From Selenomonas sp. oral taxon 920 (GTDB taxonomy: Bacteria > Bacillota > Negativicutes > Selenomonadales > Selenomonadaceae): 64,000 nt of DNA. The stretch covers positions 595,501 through 659,500 of the forward strand of contig NZ_CP017042.1 in NCBI RefSeq assembly GCF_001717585.1, read 5' to 3'. Below the pieces are notes generated by a model, which worked only from the letters and a program-made list of their open reading frames with translations, did not search any database and was not told the origin of the DNA. A program made the translations under genes and the position numbers. The stretch's first letter is position 1. Each line of letters opens with the position of its first letter. Below, one piece after another: positions 19,030 to 27,600 of this stretch.

Positions 19030-19058
19030 AGAATAACACAAAAATTCCATCTTGTAAA
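19030..19058 (-). promoter_or_regulatory. Metal ABC operon promoter
   Basis: Read on the minus strand, TTTACA and TATTCT are separated by 17 bases, with the start predicted near 19023 and a leader of about 20 bases before the lipoprotein ATG. Confidence 0.65.
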
Positions 19059-19059
19059 T

Positions 19060-19072
19060 GAGAAAATTTCTC
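19060..19072. promoter_or_regulatory. Palindrome next to the metal operon -35 box
   Basis: gagaaaatttctc is a perfect 13-bp palindrome with one central base, immediately upstream of the -35 hexamer. A related ttgagaat half lies near the start site (19027-19034). This is a candidate site for a Fur- or DtxR-family regulator, by position; no exact consensus match is claimed. Confidence 0.4.
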
Positions 19073-19094
19073 AATATAGAAATTGATTTATGAA

Positions 19095-19129
19095 AAATGA
19101 AAACGCCCCCGTGAAAATCCACAGGGGCG
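19095..19129 (-). terminator. Rho-independent terminator after nadE
   Basis: On the minus strand cgcccctgtg pairs with cacgggggcg (10 bp, one wobble) around a six-base loop, followed by tttt and a further T run. Confidence 0.8.
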
Positions 19130-19146
19130 ACAAGGTCCATTCTGTT

Positions 19147-20811
19147 TTATTTCTGGAGCAGCTTCTCTTTCAATGCGCGATAGCGGATCGTTTCATAGGA
19201 ACCGATCTGCGATTCGGGATGGTCGCTGCCGTAGGCACGACCGCTGACGGACAGCAGCGGCGGCGACTGGATGCGCTTGGCGACTGCCATGCCCGTATAG
19301 AGCCCCCACCAGCGTTCGAGGTCGGCGATAAAGTCTGCCGCCGTCGGGAAATAGTCTGCGACAAGCCCTTTCTTACAGCCGATATGTGCTTCGAGCGCGT
19401 TTTTGGCATAGTATTCCAGAATTTCCTCAGGCGTTTCATTGTTCTCTGCAAAGGCGCGGAAGAGGTAGTCGTGATAGGGGTAGCGAATGGGGTCGCCCTT
19501 GCCCTCGTCGACGTTTTGCGCATCGGAGAGTTCGGCACTCGGTACGATGTCGATGATACCCTGTGGGACAACCTCGCGCCCATAGACGCTGTCGTTCAGA
19601 TAGCGTGCGAGGTCGTAGACCTGATATTTCCAGAGGTCAGCGAGTGCTGAGAGGAAGCCTGCCTGATCGCCGTAGAGAGTTGCATAGCCGACGGTGGACT
19701 CCGCCTTGTTTGCGTTGCAGGTAAATCCTGCGCCCCATGCGGCGGCGACGGCGGAGAGGACACGTCCGCTGCGGTCACGCGCCTGCATATTCTCGCGCAC
19801 GAACGAGGAGATCGCGAGATGTTCGCCCTCTGCCGCACATTTCCCCATGATGGGAACAGTCGTGAGCTGATCGACCGTGCGCGTGACACTCTCCTCGATG
19901 GGGACGATCATGTGGCGGCAGCCGAGATTGTCCGCGAGCTGTGCCGCAAGCCCTTTCGTTGTTGCAGAGTTGAAACGGCTCGGCATATTGACGAGCAGGA
20001 CGTTTTCCGCGCCGATGGCATCGACGTAGAGGGCGGCGGCGACGGCGGAGTCAATGCCGCCCGAGATACCGATGACAACGCGCTCCATATGGATGCGTGC
20101 GAGAAATTTCTGCACGGCGTAGCGCAGCATGCGATGGATGGGGGCGATGATCGGTTCTGCCACGAAATCCAGCTTTGTGGGCAGATGATCCGTGTCAAGG
20201 ATGGTCACATTCTCCGTGTAGGCGGGAGACATCAGAATGCGCTCGCCCTTTTCGTTGAAGGCGTATGCCCTGCCCGGGAAGGCGTAGACGGTCTTGCCTT
20301 TGTCCTGAAGGCCAAGCGTGTTGATGTAGCAGATTATTTTATGTTGCTGCATTGCCGTGCGGGCGAGGTACTTTGCACCAAAGCAAATGGGGAAGGGACT
20401 CGCATCTGCGGCGAGGATGATGTTCTCGTTCGGCATCTCATAGAGGAGTGGAGCAAACTGATTTCCCGCACCGTGCAGCGGTGAATGTGCGACCTCACGC
20501 AGTACGCCGTCCCGCGCCTCCATGAGTGTGCGGCGCACGCCCGTGCAGATCTCTGCCTCTGCTGCGTTTCCAAAGACGACGGTGATCCCATCTGCCGCAG
20601 CGGCAATCTCCTCGGCGTATGCCGCGCAGTCGCGCAGGAATGCGGGCTGTTTCCACACGCCGCCGAGGAAGAGCCCCGAGAGACTGAGTGCGGGGAAAAG
20701 GGCGAGGTCGGCACCCGCCGCCTTTGCCTCTGCAATCTTTCCGCGTATTGTTGCAGCGTTCCGATCGGGACGACCGGGGACGACTTCCATGGAGATGAGT
20801 GCAATTTTCAT
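19147..20811 (-). CDS. nadE: NAD+ synthetase with a degenerate nitrilase-like domain
   Basis: 554 residues. The C-terminal half is the ATP-pyrophosphatase domain that amidates nicotinate adenine dinucleotide, with P-loop SGGIDS at 250-255. The N-terminal half is a carbon-nitrogen hydrolase fold like the glutaminase of two-domain NadE, but the expected residues are gone. The usual FPELxxxGY reads FPALSLSG (alanine at 41), the cysteine motif ICED corresponds to LAAD near 134, and no matching lysine is evident near 105-112. The start MKIALISME at 20811 follows a gggag site; the open frame extends 38 codons further upstream without family similarity. Confidence 0.9.
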   Translation of the reverse strand: MKIALISMEVVPGRPDRNAATIRGKIAEAKAAGADLALFPALSLSGLFLGGVWKQPAFLRDCAAYAEEIAAAADGITVVFGNAAEAEICTGVRRTLMEARDGVLREVAHSPLHGAGNQFAPLLYEMPNENIILAADASPFPICFGAKYLARTAMQQHKIICYINTLGLQDKGKTVYAFPGRAYAFNEKGERILMSPAYTENVTILDTDHLPTKLDFVAEPIIAPIHRMLRYAVQKFLARIHMERVVIGISGGIDSAVAAALYVDAIGAENVLLVNMPSRFNSATTKGLAAQLADNLGCRHMIVPIEESVTRTVDQLTTVPIMGKCAAEGEHLAISSFVRENMQARDRSGRVLSAVAAAWGAGFTCNANKAESTVGYATLYGDQAGFLSALADLWKYQVYDLARYLNDSVYGREVVPQGIIDIVPSAELSDAQNVDEGKGDPIRYPYHDYLFRAFAENNETPEEILEYYAKNALEAHIGCKKGLVADYFPTAADFIADLERWWGLYTGMAVAKRIQSPPLLSVSGRAYGSDHPESQIGSYETIRYRALKEKLLQK

Positions 20812-20841
20812 AGTGATGCTCCCTTCCAAACGCGATAGCGT

Positions 20842-20871
20842 TTGATTTTTATTCCGGCTCAATGGTATAAT
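20842..20871 (+). promoter_or_regulatory. Promoter of the YbaK-type gene
   Basis: TTGATT and a perfect TATAAT are 18 bases apart. Transcription would begin near 20878, only about ten bases before the ATG, so the message would be almost leaderless. It diverges from nadE. Confidence 0.7.
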
Positions 20872-20888
20872 CCGGAGTGGTGAGTAAT

Positions 20889-21374
20889 ATGGCGAAGAAG
20901 AAAATTCCAAAGACCAATGCGGCACGTATCTTGGATCGCCTTGGCATTTCCTACGAGCTTCTGACCTATCCCGTCGATGAGAGCGATCTTTCGGCGGCGC
21001 ATGTGGCAGAGGTGACCGGCATCCCGTTGGAGCGCATCTACAAGACGCTCGTTGTGCGCGGCGACCGGACGGGTGTGTTCATGGCGGTCATCCCGGGTGC
21101 GTGCGAGCTCGATCTCAAGGCAGCAGCCGCCACAAGCGGCAACAAGCGCGCGGAGATGGTTCATCTCAAGGAGGTCTTTGACCTCACAGGCTATGTGCGC
21201 GGCGGATGTTCGCCGCTGGGGGCAAAGAAGCCGTATCCCGTCTGCTGCGATGAGAGCATCCTGCAGCATGACAGTATCTGCGTGAGTGCCGGACGGCGCG
21301 GTGAGCAGCTTGCCCTCGCTCCGTGTGAGCTCGTTCGTGCTGCGAACGCGACCACGGCAAAACTTGTGCGCTGA
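20889..21374 (+). CDS. ybaK: Cys-tRNA(Pro)/Cys-tRNA(Cys) deacylase, YbaK/EbsC family
   Basis: 161 residues of the YbaK/ProX fold, which hydrolyses mischarged Cys-tRNA(Pro). Conserved parts include the early KTNAARILD and YELLTYPVDE, ERIYKTLVVRGD, and RGGCSPLGAKKPYP near residue 105. ATG 20889 gives the usual MAKKKIPKTNA start; two GTG codons at 20877 and 20880 sit on the weak ggag and are less likely. It is followed 68 bases later by thrC with no clear terminator between. Confidence 0.9.
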   Translation: MAKKKIPKTNAARILDRLGISYELLTYPVDESDLSAAHVAEVTGIPLERIYKTLVVRGDRTGVFMAVIPGACELDLKAAAATSGNKRAEMVHLKEVFDLTGYVRGGCSPLGAKKPYPVCCDESILQHDSICVSAGRRGEQLALAPCELVRAANATTAKLVR

Positions 21375-21442
21375 TCTTTGAGAAACCCATGCCATAGTAT
21401 AGCACAGATGAATCTTCCTGCCCAAGAGAAAGGATGTATACA

Positions 21443-22936
21443 ATGGATTATTTCAGCACGCGCGGTGCGAAGGAACGCGTTTCCTCCGCTGCGGCAATTC
21501 TAAAGGGGCTTGCCTCGGATGGCGGGCTTTTTGTGCCGGATTCGTTCCCGCAGATGACACTCTCCGAGATCGAGGCGTTGGTTCCTCTTTCCTATGAGGA
21601 GCGTGCCGTGCGCATCCTTCGCCTTTTCCTGACGGACTATACGGAGGAGGAACTGCGCGGCTGTGTGGAGCGTGCCTATGGGCGTACGTTTGACGACGTG
21701 CGACGTGCGCCCGTGCGTGCGGTCGGAGATCTTGAGGTGCTTGAACTGTGGCACGGTCCGACGAGCGCGTTCAAGGATATGGCGCTGCAGCTTCTGCCGC
21801 AGCTCATGAGTACGGCACGCGTGAAGGAGGGGGAGCGGGATACAATCCTCATCCTTGTTGCGACATCGGGCGATACGGGCAAGGCGGCGCTCGAGGGCTT
21901 CACCGATGCCGAGGGCATCCGCATCATGGTGTTCTATCCCGACGGCGGTGTCAGTCCCGTGCAGCGTCTCCAGATGGTGACGCAGACGGGGGCGAATGTC
22001 TCCGTCGTGGCGGTGCGCGGCAACTTCGACGATGCACAGCGCGGGGTCAAGGAGATCTTCGGAGATGCGGCGATGGCGGAGGAACTTGCCGCGCTCCGCA
22101 CGAAACTCTCCTCGGCGAACTCGATCAACTGGGGGCGGCTCGTCCCGCAGATCGTCTACTACTTCAGTGCCTATGCCGACCTTCTCCGAGAGCGCAAAAT
22201 TACGGCGGGCGATGCGGTGAACTTCACCGTGCCGACGGGGAATTTCGGCAACATTCTCGCGGGGTACTATGCGAAGCGCATGGGGCTGCCCGTCGGAAAA
22301 CTTGTCTGCGCGTCGAACGCAAACAATGTGCTCACGGACTTTTTGCAGACGGGCATCTATGACCGAAAGCGTGAGTTCTGTCAGACGATTTCGCCGTCGA
22401 TGGACATCCTCGTTTCGAGCAATCTTGAGCGTCTGCTCTATCATCTGACGGAGGACACGGCACAGGTTGCTGCGTGGATGAGGGAACTTGCAGAGAACGG
22501 AACCTATGACGCGAGCGGTCTCCTGCCCGTCCTCCGTGAGAATTTCTGGGCGGCATTCACAAGCGATATGATGACGGAGGAGGAAATCCGTATCGTCTGC
22601 GAGCGGACAAGCTATACCCTCGACACGCATACGGCGGTTGCCTATCGTGTCGCGGAAGACTATCGACGCGAGACGGGGGATATGCGCCCGATGATCGTGC
22701 TTTCGACGGCAAGTCCATACAAATTCGGCGCAAGTGTGCTTCATGCACTGGGCAAGGATACGGACGGGCTGGATGAGTTCACGCTGATGGAACGTCTGCA
22801 CATGCGGAGCGGCATGGAGATCCCCGCGCGTCTTGCCGCCCTGCGTGAGGCAAAGGTGCTCCATGACGGAATCTGCGAATGCGACGGCATGCGTACGGCG
22901 GTCCTGTCTTTTGCCGGGCATAAGAAAAAACAATAA
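21443..22936 (+). CDS. thrC: Threonine synthase
   Basis: 497 residues, the longer class of threonine synthase. It is a PLP enzyme converting O-phosphohomoserine to threonine. The PLP lysine is at about residue 111 in TSAFKDMALQLLP, and the ATSGDTGKAALEGF and VPTGNFGNILAGYYAK segments bind phosphate and PLP. ATG 21443 is ten bases after gaaagg; ATG 21434 abuts it. It shares the aspartate-semialdehyde branch with asd at 28402, though the two are not adjacent. Confidence 0.95.
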   Translation: MDYFSTRGAKERVSSAAAILKGLASDGGLFVPDSFPQMTLSEIEALVPLSYEERAVRILRLFLTDYTEEELRGCVERAYGRTFDDVRRAPVRAVGDLEVLELWHGPTSAFKDMALQLLPQLMSTARVKEGERDTILILVATSGDTGKAALEGFTDAEGIRIMVFYPDGGVSPVQRLQMVTQTGANVSVVAVRGNFDDAQRGVKEIFGDAAMAEELAALRTKLSSANSINWGRLVPQIVYYFSAYADLLRERKITAGDAVNFTVPTGNFGNILAGYYAKRMGLPVGKLVCASNANNVLTDFLQTGIYDRKREFCQTISPSMDILVSSNLERLLYHLTEDTAQVAAWMRELAENGTYDASGLLPVLRENFWAAFTSDMMTEEEIRIVCERTSYTLDTHTAVAYRVAEDYRRETGDMRPMIVLSTASPYKFGASVLHALGKDTDGLDEFTLMERLHMRSGMEIPARLAALREAKVLHDGICECDGMRTAVLSFAGHKKKQ

Positions 22937-22961
22937 AATTTTCGCGATAAAGAAGGATTTC

Positions 22962-23036
22962 CATACTATGTGAAGAATTCTCACAAAGTATGTTAGTTCA
23001 GTAAGATGATACCAAGGCAGTATTTTGCCTCGTATC
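22962..23036 (+). promoter_or_regulatory. Two consecutive dyads upstream of pckA
   Basis: The first (22962-22992) is catact-a-tgtga, a seven-base centre, then tcaca-a-agtatg. The TGTGA/TCACA halves recall a Crp/Fnr-family site but are spaced seven apart, not six. The second (23008-23036) pairs gatac with gtatc and aggca with tgcct. Neither is followed at once by a T run, so they may be operators or a leader structure and not simple thrC terminators. No convincing pckA promoter was found. Confidence 0.45.
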
Positions 23037-23072
23037 AATTTAATCAATCTTTTTGGGGAAAGAGGTCATACC

Positions 23073-24692
23073 ATGGCAACGATTGATCTGACACAGTACG
23101 GTATTACGGGGACAACGGAGATTGTTCACAATCCAAGCTACGATCAGCTGTTCCGCGAGGAGCTGCGCCCCGATCTCGAGGGATATGAGCGCGGACAGGT
23201 GACGGAGATGAAGGATGCCGTCAATGTTATGACGGGCATCTACACGGGACGCTCCCCGAAGGACAAGTACATCGTCGATGATGAGACCTCGCACGATACC
23301 GTCTGGTGGACCTCGGACGAGTACAAGAACGACAACCACCGCGCGACGCAGAAGGCGTGGAACGCCGTGCGTGAGATCGCGATCCGCGAGCTCTGCAACA
23401 AGCGCCTTTTCGTCGTGGATGCATTCTGCGGCGCGAACGTCAATACGCGCATGTCCGTCCGCTTCATCATGGAGGTGCCGTGGCAGGCGCATTTCGTCAC
23501 GAATATGTTCATTCGTCCGACGGAGCAGGAGCTCGAGAATTTTAAGCCTGACTTTGTGGTCTACAATGCGGCAAAGGCACGCGTCATGCACTTCGGCGAT
23601 CTCGGTCTCAACTCCGAGACGGCGGTCATGTTTAACCTCACGAGCCGTGAGCAGATCATCGTCAACACGTGGTACGGCGGCGAGATGAAAAAGGGTATGT
23701 TCTCGATGATGAACTACTACCTCCCGCTGAAGGGCATCTCCTCGATGCACTGCTCTGCGAACACGGACAAGCAGGGGCAGAACACCACGCTCTTCTTCGG
23801 CCTCTCGGGCACGGGCAAGACAACGCTCTCAACGGACAATGAGCGCCTCCTTATCGGCGACGATGAGCACGGTTGGGACGATGAGGGCGTATTCAACTAC
23901 GAGGGCGGCTGCTATGCAAAGGTCATCAATCTCGATCCCGATGCAGAGCCGGACATCTATCAGGCGATCCGCCGCAACGCGCTGCTTGAGAACGTCACGG
24001 TCGACCTTGCGGGCCGTGTGGACTTTGCAGATAAGAGCGTGACGGAGAATACGCGCGTCTCCTATCCGATCAACCACATTCAGAACATCGTGCTCGGTCA
24101 TGTTGCGGACAAGTCCGCAGGACCTCATGCAAAGCACGTTATCTTCCTCTCGGCAGATGCATTCGGCGTTCTGCCGCCGGTATCGATTCTGACGCCGGAG
24201 CAGACGAAGTACTACTTCCTCTCGGGCTTTACCTCGAAACTCGCGGGCACAGAGCGCGGCATCACGGAGCCGACGCCGACGTTCTCGGCGTGCTTCGGTC
24301 AGGCGTTCCTCGAACTGCATCCGACGAAGTATGCAGAGGAACTCGTCCGCAAGATGGAGGAGCACGGCTCGCGTGCCTATCTCGTGAACACGGGATGGAA
24401 CGGCACGGGCAAGCGCATCTCGATTCAGGATACGCGCGGCATCATCCATGCGATTCAGGACGGCTCGATCGACGGCGCACCGACGAAAAAGATCCCGTAT
24501 TTCGACTTCGAGGTTCCGACGGAACTGCCGGGTGTCGATCCGAAGATCCTCGATCCGCGCGACACGTATGCGAGCCGTGCGGAATGGGATGAGAAGGCAA
24601 AGGATCTCGCTGCACGCTTCATCAAGAACTTCAAGAAGTATGAAGGCAACGAGGAGGGCAAGGCGCTCGTTCCTGCGGGTCCGCAGCTCTAA
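23073..24692 (+). CDS. pckA: Phosphoenolpyruvate carboxykinase, ATP type
   Basis: 539 residues, matching the ATP-dependent enzyme. It interconverts oxaloacetate and PEP; in rumen and oral anaerobes it often runs toward oxaloacetate on the way to succinate and propionate. The kinase loop [13 protein letters not shown] is at about residue 247, the PCK-specific STGRSPKDK-like motif is [14 protein letters not shown], and [11 protein letters not shown] and [10 protein letters not shown] are present. The ATG at 23073 follows aaagagg. It is preceded by two dyads and followed by a strong terminator, so probably a single-gene unit. Confidence 0.96.
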   Translation: MATIDLTQYGITGTTEIVHNPSYDQLFREELRPDLEGYERGQVTEMKDAVNVMTGIYTGRSPKDKYIVDDETSHDTVWWTSDEYKNDNHRATQKAWNAVREIAIRELCNKRLFVVDAFCGANVNTRMSVRFIMEVPWQAHFVTNMFIRPTEQELENFKPDFVVYNAAKARVMHFGDLGLNSETAVMFNLTSREQIIVNTWYGGEMKKGMFSMMNYYLPLKGISSMHCSANTDKQGQNTTLFFGLSGTGKTTLSTDNERLLIGDDEHGWDDEGVFNYEGGCYAKVINLDPDAEPDIYQAIRRNALLENVTVDLAGRVDFADKSVTENTRVSYPINHIQNIVLGHVADKSAGPHAKHVIFLSADAFGVLPPVSILTPEQTKYYFLSGFTSKLAGTERGITEPTPTFSACFGQAFLELHPTKYAEELVRKMEEHGSRAYLVNTGWNGTGKRISIQDTRGIIHAIQDGSIDGAPTKKIPYFDFEVPTELPGVDPKILDPRDTYASRAEWDEKAKDLAARFIKNFKKYEGNEEGKALVPAGPQL

Positions 24693-24711
24693 ACCGTATC
24701 TGTACATGGAG

Positions 24712-24743
24712 GAAGCTGCCGCATTTGCGGCAGCTTCTTTTTT
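24712..24743 (+). terminator. Rho-independent terminator after pckA
   Basis: gaagctgccgc and gcggcagcttc form an 11-bp perfect stem around attt, followed by six Ts. Confidence 0.95.
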
Positions 24744-24762
24744 GGGAAAGGGAAGGGATGCC

Positions 24763-26829
24763 ATGCATCTCACGGACAGCATCAACAAAGTGCGTGGTGT
24801 CGGTGTAAAAAAGGCAGCGGCATGCGCGCGCCTCGGCATCCAGACGGTCTATGATCTCCTGACCTACTATCCGCGCGCATACGAGGATCAGAGCCGGATT
24901 ACGCCCATTGCGGAGCTGCGTGTGGGAGAGCGCGCGACGGTGCTCGGTGTGATTCAGACGGTGACGGAGAAGCAGACGCGGCGGCGCGGTTTTACCGTGC
25001 TTACGGCACTTATCGGCGACGGTACGGGCTATGCACAGGCAGTCTGGTTCAACCAGCGCTTTTTGAAACCCAAACTGCGCGAGGGGCGGCGCATCCTCCT
25101 CACGGGCAAGGCGGAGTACGCCTACAACAGCGGCGGTCAGCTTGCCCTATCTCCGATCACCTCCTTTGAAATACTCGATGCGCAGGAGGCGGCTGCGGAA
25201 CACCTCGGGATTCTGCCCGTGTATGCGGCGACGGAGGGGCTGACGCAGAAGCAGCTGAGGCAGATGGTGGCGTATGCCCTTGCACAGACGGAGGGAGAAC
25301 TCTCTGAGACACTGCCGCAGCGCATACGTGAGGAGTACCATCTTATCGGGCGCACGGAAGCCTTTCGGCGCATTCACTTTCCGAAACGGGAAGAGGAACT
25401 GCGTGCGGCGCGGCGGCGGCTCGCATTTGAGGAACTTTATCTCATTCAATGCGGACTGCTTGCGCTTAAAAAGCGCACGGCAGAGCAGCAGGAGGGCATT
25501 GCGCACAGGACAGACGGCACGCTCGTCGCGCGCGTTCTGGCGGCGCTGCCGTTCGAACTGACGGCGGATCAGGCACGGGTGTGGGCGGAGATCTCGCGTG
25601 ATATGGAGTCTCCGCTGCCCATGCGCCGCCTCGTGCAGGGCGATGTCGGCTCGGGCAAGACGGCAATTGCGTTGCTTGCGCTCGTCAAGACGGTGGAGAA
25701 CGGCTGTCAGGGGGCTCTGATGGCACCGACGGAGATTCTTGCACATCAGCATTATGATACGCTGCGTGAACTGCTTGCACCGCTCGGTGTGCGCGTGGGC
25801 TTCCTCTCGGGACGGCTCACAAAGAAGGAGCGCACGGCAGCTGCGGCGGCACTTGCCGCGCATGAGATTGACATCGCCGTCGGGACACACGCGCTGATTC
25901 AGGACGGTGTATCATTCGATTCGTTGGGACTTGTGGTGACGGACGAGCAACACCGCTTTGGTGTGGCACAGCGTTCGGCACTTGAGAAGAAGAGCGCCGC
26001 AATCCCAGACGTGCTTGTCATGACGGCGACGCCGATCCCGCGTACAATGACGCTGACGGTCTATGGCGACCTCGATGTCTCGCGCATCGAGCATCTGCCG
26101 CCGGGACGGCAGCCCATTCGCACCTTTTTGCGGGATGAGACGGCGCGCGGGAAAATCTATGCGTTCGTACGCAAGGAGATTGAGAGCGGACGGCAGGCAT
26201 ACGTTGTCTGCCCGCTGATCGAGGCGAGTGAGGAGAGTGATCTGCCCTCGGCGGAGGAGGTCTATGAGGAACTGTCCCACGGCATTTTTCGTGGGATTCC
26301 CTGTGGGCTGCTCCACGGGCGCATGAAGTCTGCCGAGAAGGAAGCGGTGATGGAGGGGTTCTATGCCGGCCGCATCAAGCTGCTTGTCTCGACCACGGTC
26401 ATCGAGGTCGGTGTGAACGTGCCGAATGCGAGTATCCTCGTTGTCGAGCACGCGGAGCGGTTCGGACTCTCCCAGCTGCACCAGCTGCGCGGGCGTGTCG
26501 GGCGCGGCTCCTACGCCTCCTACTGCATCCTCATTGCAGGGCGCAGTGCCGCTTCACAGGAGCGGCTTCAGGTCATCGAGCGGACGAGCGACGGCTTTCG
26601 TCTCGCCGAGGAGGATCTGCGCCTCAGAGGTCCCGGGCAGTTCTTCGGCGCAATGCAGCACGGGCTCGGCGACCTCAAGATCGCGGATGTGCTCGCCGAT
26701 ATGGACCTCCTTCTGCTCGCTCGCCGCGCCGCTCTCGCAACGCTTGACGATCCCGCCGCGCTCTCCTTTGTCCTGCCGACGCTCATGCATCAGTACCGCG
26801 AGCAGTTTGAACACATGCGGGAGATTTGA
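24763..26829 (+). CDS. recG: ATP-dependent DNA helicase RecG
   Basis: 688 residues, usual RecG length. The N-terminal wedge domain with an OB fold precedes two superfamily 2 helicase domains: Walker A GDVGSGKTAIAL near residue 290, the DEQH box (TDEQHRFGV), and motif VI LHQLRGRVGRG. It regresses stalled replication forks and processes recombination intermediates. ATG 24763 follows ggaaggga and lies 20 bases after the pckA terminator; the same frame is open upstream through pckA but only by chance. Confidence 0.96.
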   Translation: MHLTDSINKVRGVGVKKAAACARLGIQTVYDLLTYYPRAYEDQSRITPIAELRVGERATVLGVIQTVTEKQTRRRGFTVLTALIGDGTGYAQAVWFNQRFLKPKLREGRRILLTGKAEYAYNSGGQLALSPITSFEILDAQEAAAEHLGILPVYAATEGLTQKQLRQMVAYALAQTEGELSETLPQRIREEYHLIGRTEAFRRIHFPKREEELRAARRRLAFEELYLIQCGLLALKKRTAEQQEGIAHRTDGTLVARVLAALPFELTADQARVWAEISRDMESPLPMRRLVQGDVGSGKTAIALLALVKTVENGCQGALMAPTEILAHQHYDTLRELLAPLGVRVGFLSGRLTKKERTAAAAALAAHEIDIAVGTHALIQDGVSFDSLGLVVTDEQHRFGVAQRSALEKKSAAIPDVLVMTATPIPRTMTLTVYGDLDVSRIEHLPPGRQPIRTFLRDETARGKIYAFVRKEIESGRQAYVVCPLIEASEESDLPSAEEVYEELSHGIFRGIPCGLLHGRMKSAEKEAVMEGFYAGRIKLLVSTTVIEVGVNVPNASILVVEHAERFGLSQLHQLRGRVGRGSYASYCILIAGRSAASQERLQVIERTSDGFRLAEEDLRLRGPGQFFGAMQHGLGDLKIADVLADMDLLLLARRAALATLDDPAALSFVLPTLMHQYREQFEHMREI

Positions 26830-26849
26830 GAAGTTGATAAGAATTTATC

Positions 26850-26878
26850 TTGACACGTAACAAAATACGTGACATTAT
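26850..26878 (+). promoter_or_regulatory. hicAB promoter with embedded operator
   Basis: TTGACA (26850-26855) and CATTAT (26873-26878) are 17 bases apart. Between them the inverted repeat CACGTA-acaaaa-TACGTG (26854-26871) fills nearly the whole spacer, an ideal place for autorepression by HicB. Confidence 0.75.
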
Positions 26879-26895
26879 AAATAGAAAGGTGGGAG

Positions 26896-27090
26896 ATGAA
26901 AAGCTATTCTTCGAGAGATGTACTCCGTATGCTTCTGGCGGATGGTTGGTTTGAGGTGAATTGTGTGGGCGATCATCATCAGTTCAAGCATCCGACGAAG
27001 CCGGGGAGAGTGACCGTCCGTCATCCTGTTAAGGATATGGGGGTTCGTGATCTGAAAAGCATTGAGAAACAATCGGGACTTAAATTTTAG
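26896..27090 (+). CDS. hicA: HicA-family mRNA interferase toxin
   Basis: 64 residues with the HicA double-stranded-RNA-binding-like fold. The conserved segments are SSRDVLRMLLADGW, then GDHHQFKHP with the catalytic histidine, and GRVTVRHPVKDMG. HicA toxins cleave mRNA to arrest growth. The ATG follows gaaaggtgggag. The antitoxin gene starts 11 bases after its stop, and both seem to be transcribed from the promoter at 26850. The pair is less GC-rich than recG and dapB on either side. Confidence 0.93.
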   Translation: MKSYSSRDVLRMLLADGWFEVNCVGDHHQFKHPTKPGRVTVRHPVKDMGVRDLKSIEKQSGLKF

Positions 27091-27100
27091 GGAGGCAAAT

Positions 27101-27517
27101 ATGTTTCCGGACGTTTATCGCTATCCTGCGATTTTTAGCTATGAGGAAGATGGGGTACACATTGTGTTTCCGGATTTGCCGGGATGCATCACATTTGGGA
27201 AAGACGAGGGGGATGCAGTACGTGCAGCACGTGAGGCTCTTACACTTCACCTTTATGGAATGGAACAGGACGAGGAGGCGATTCCCCCACCGTCTTCGAT
27301 GATGACTCTGGCAGAGCGGGAGGCTTTGCAAAAAAATGAGGTTTTTCTGCTGGTGGAGGCATTTATGCCTACATTTCGAGAGAAACAGAGCAAGCGCTTT
27401 GTCAAGAAAACGCTCTCTGTACCCTATTGGATGAATGTCGAGGCGGAGCGTATCGGACTCAACTTTTCACAGACTCTCCAGAACGCAATCTTGCAGAAAC
27501 TGGAATTGGCGAAGTGA
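27101..27517 (+). CDS. hicB: HicB-family antitoxin
   Basis: 138 residues. The N-terminal partial RNase H fold of HicB is recognisable as YPAIFSYEEDGVHIVFPDLPGCITFG followed by DAVRAAREAL. The C-terminal part (VPYWMNVEAERIGLNFSQTLQNAIL) looks like a ribbon-helix-helix DNA-binding domain, consistent with autorepression at the palindrome in its promoter. The ATG at 27101 follows ggaggc. Confidence 0.92.
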   Translation: MFPDVYRYPAIFSYEEDGVHIVFPDLPGCITFGKDEGDAVRAAREALTLHLYGMEQDEEAIPPPSSMMTLAEREALQKNEVFLLVEAFMPTFREKQSKRFVKKTLSVPYWMNVEAERIGLNFSQTLQNAILQKLELAK

Positions 27518-27540
27518 GCAGGATACGGGCGTTGTATTCC

Positions 27541-27570
27541 TTGACATACGGGGATTCCCTGGGCTAGAAT
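27541..27570 (+). promoter_or_regulatory. dapB-asd promoter
   Basis: Consensus TTGACA and TAGAAT are separated by 18 bases, giving a start near 27577 and a leader of about 24 bases. Confidence 0.75.
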
Positions 27571-27600
27571 AGGTCATACTGTATTTGGGAGGAGATTGCC

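Noticed and set aside
24448-24762. Upstream extension of the recG frame through the end of pckA and its terminator
   Set aside because: It is read in the wrong frame of pckA, is arginine-rich, and a proper ribosome site and start exist at 24763.
27541-27600. Lysine riboswitch ahead of dapB
   Set aside because: Only about 24 bases lie between the predicted start of transcription and the TTG start, far too short for a lysine riboswitch.
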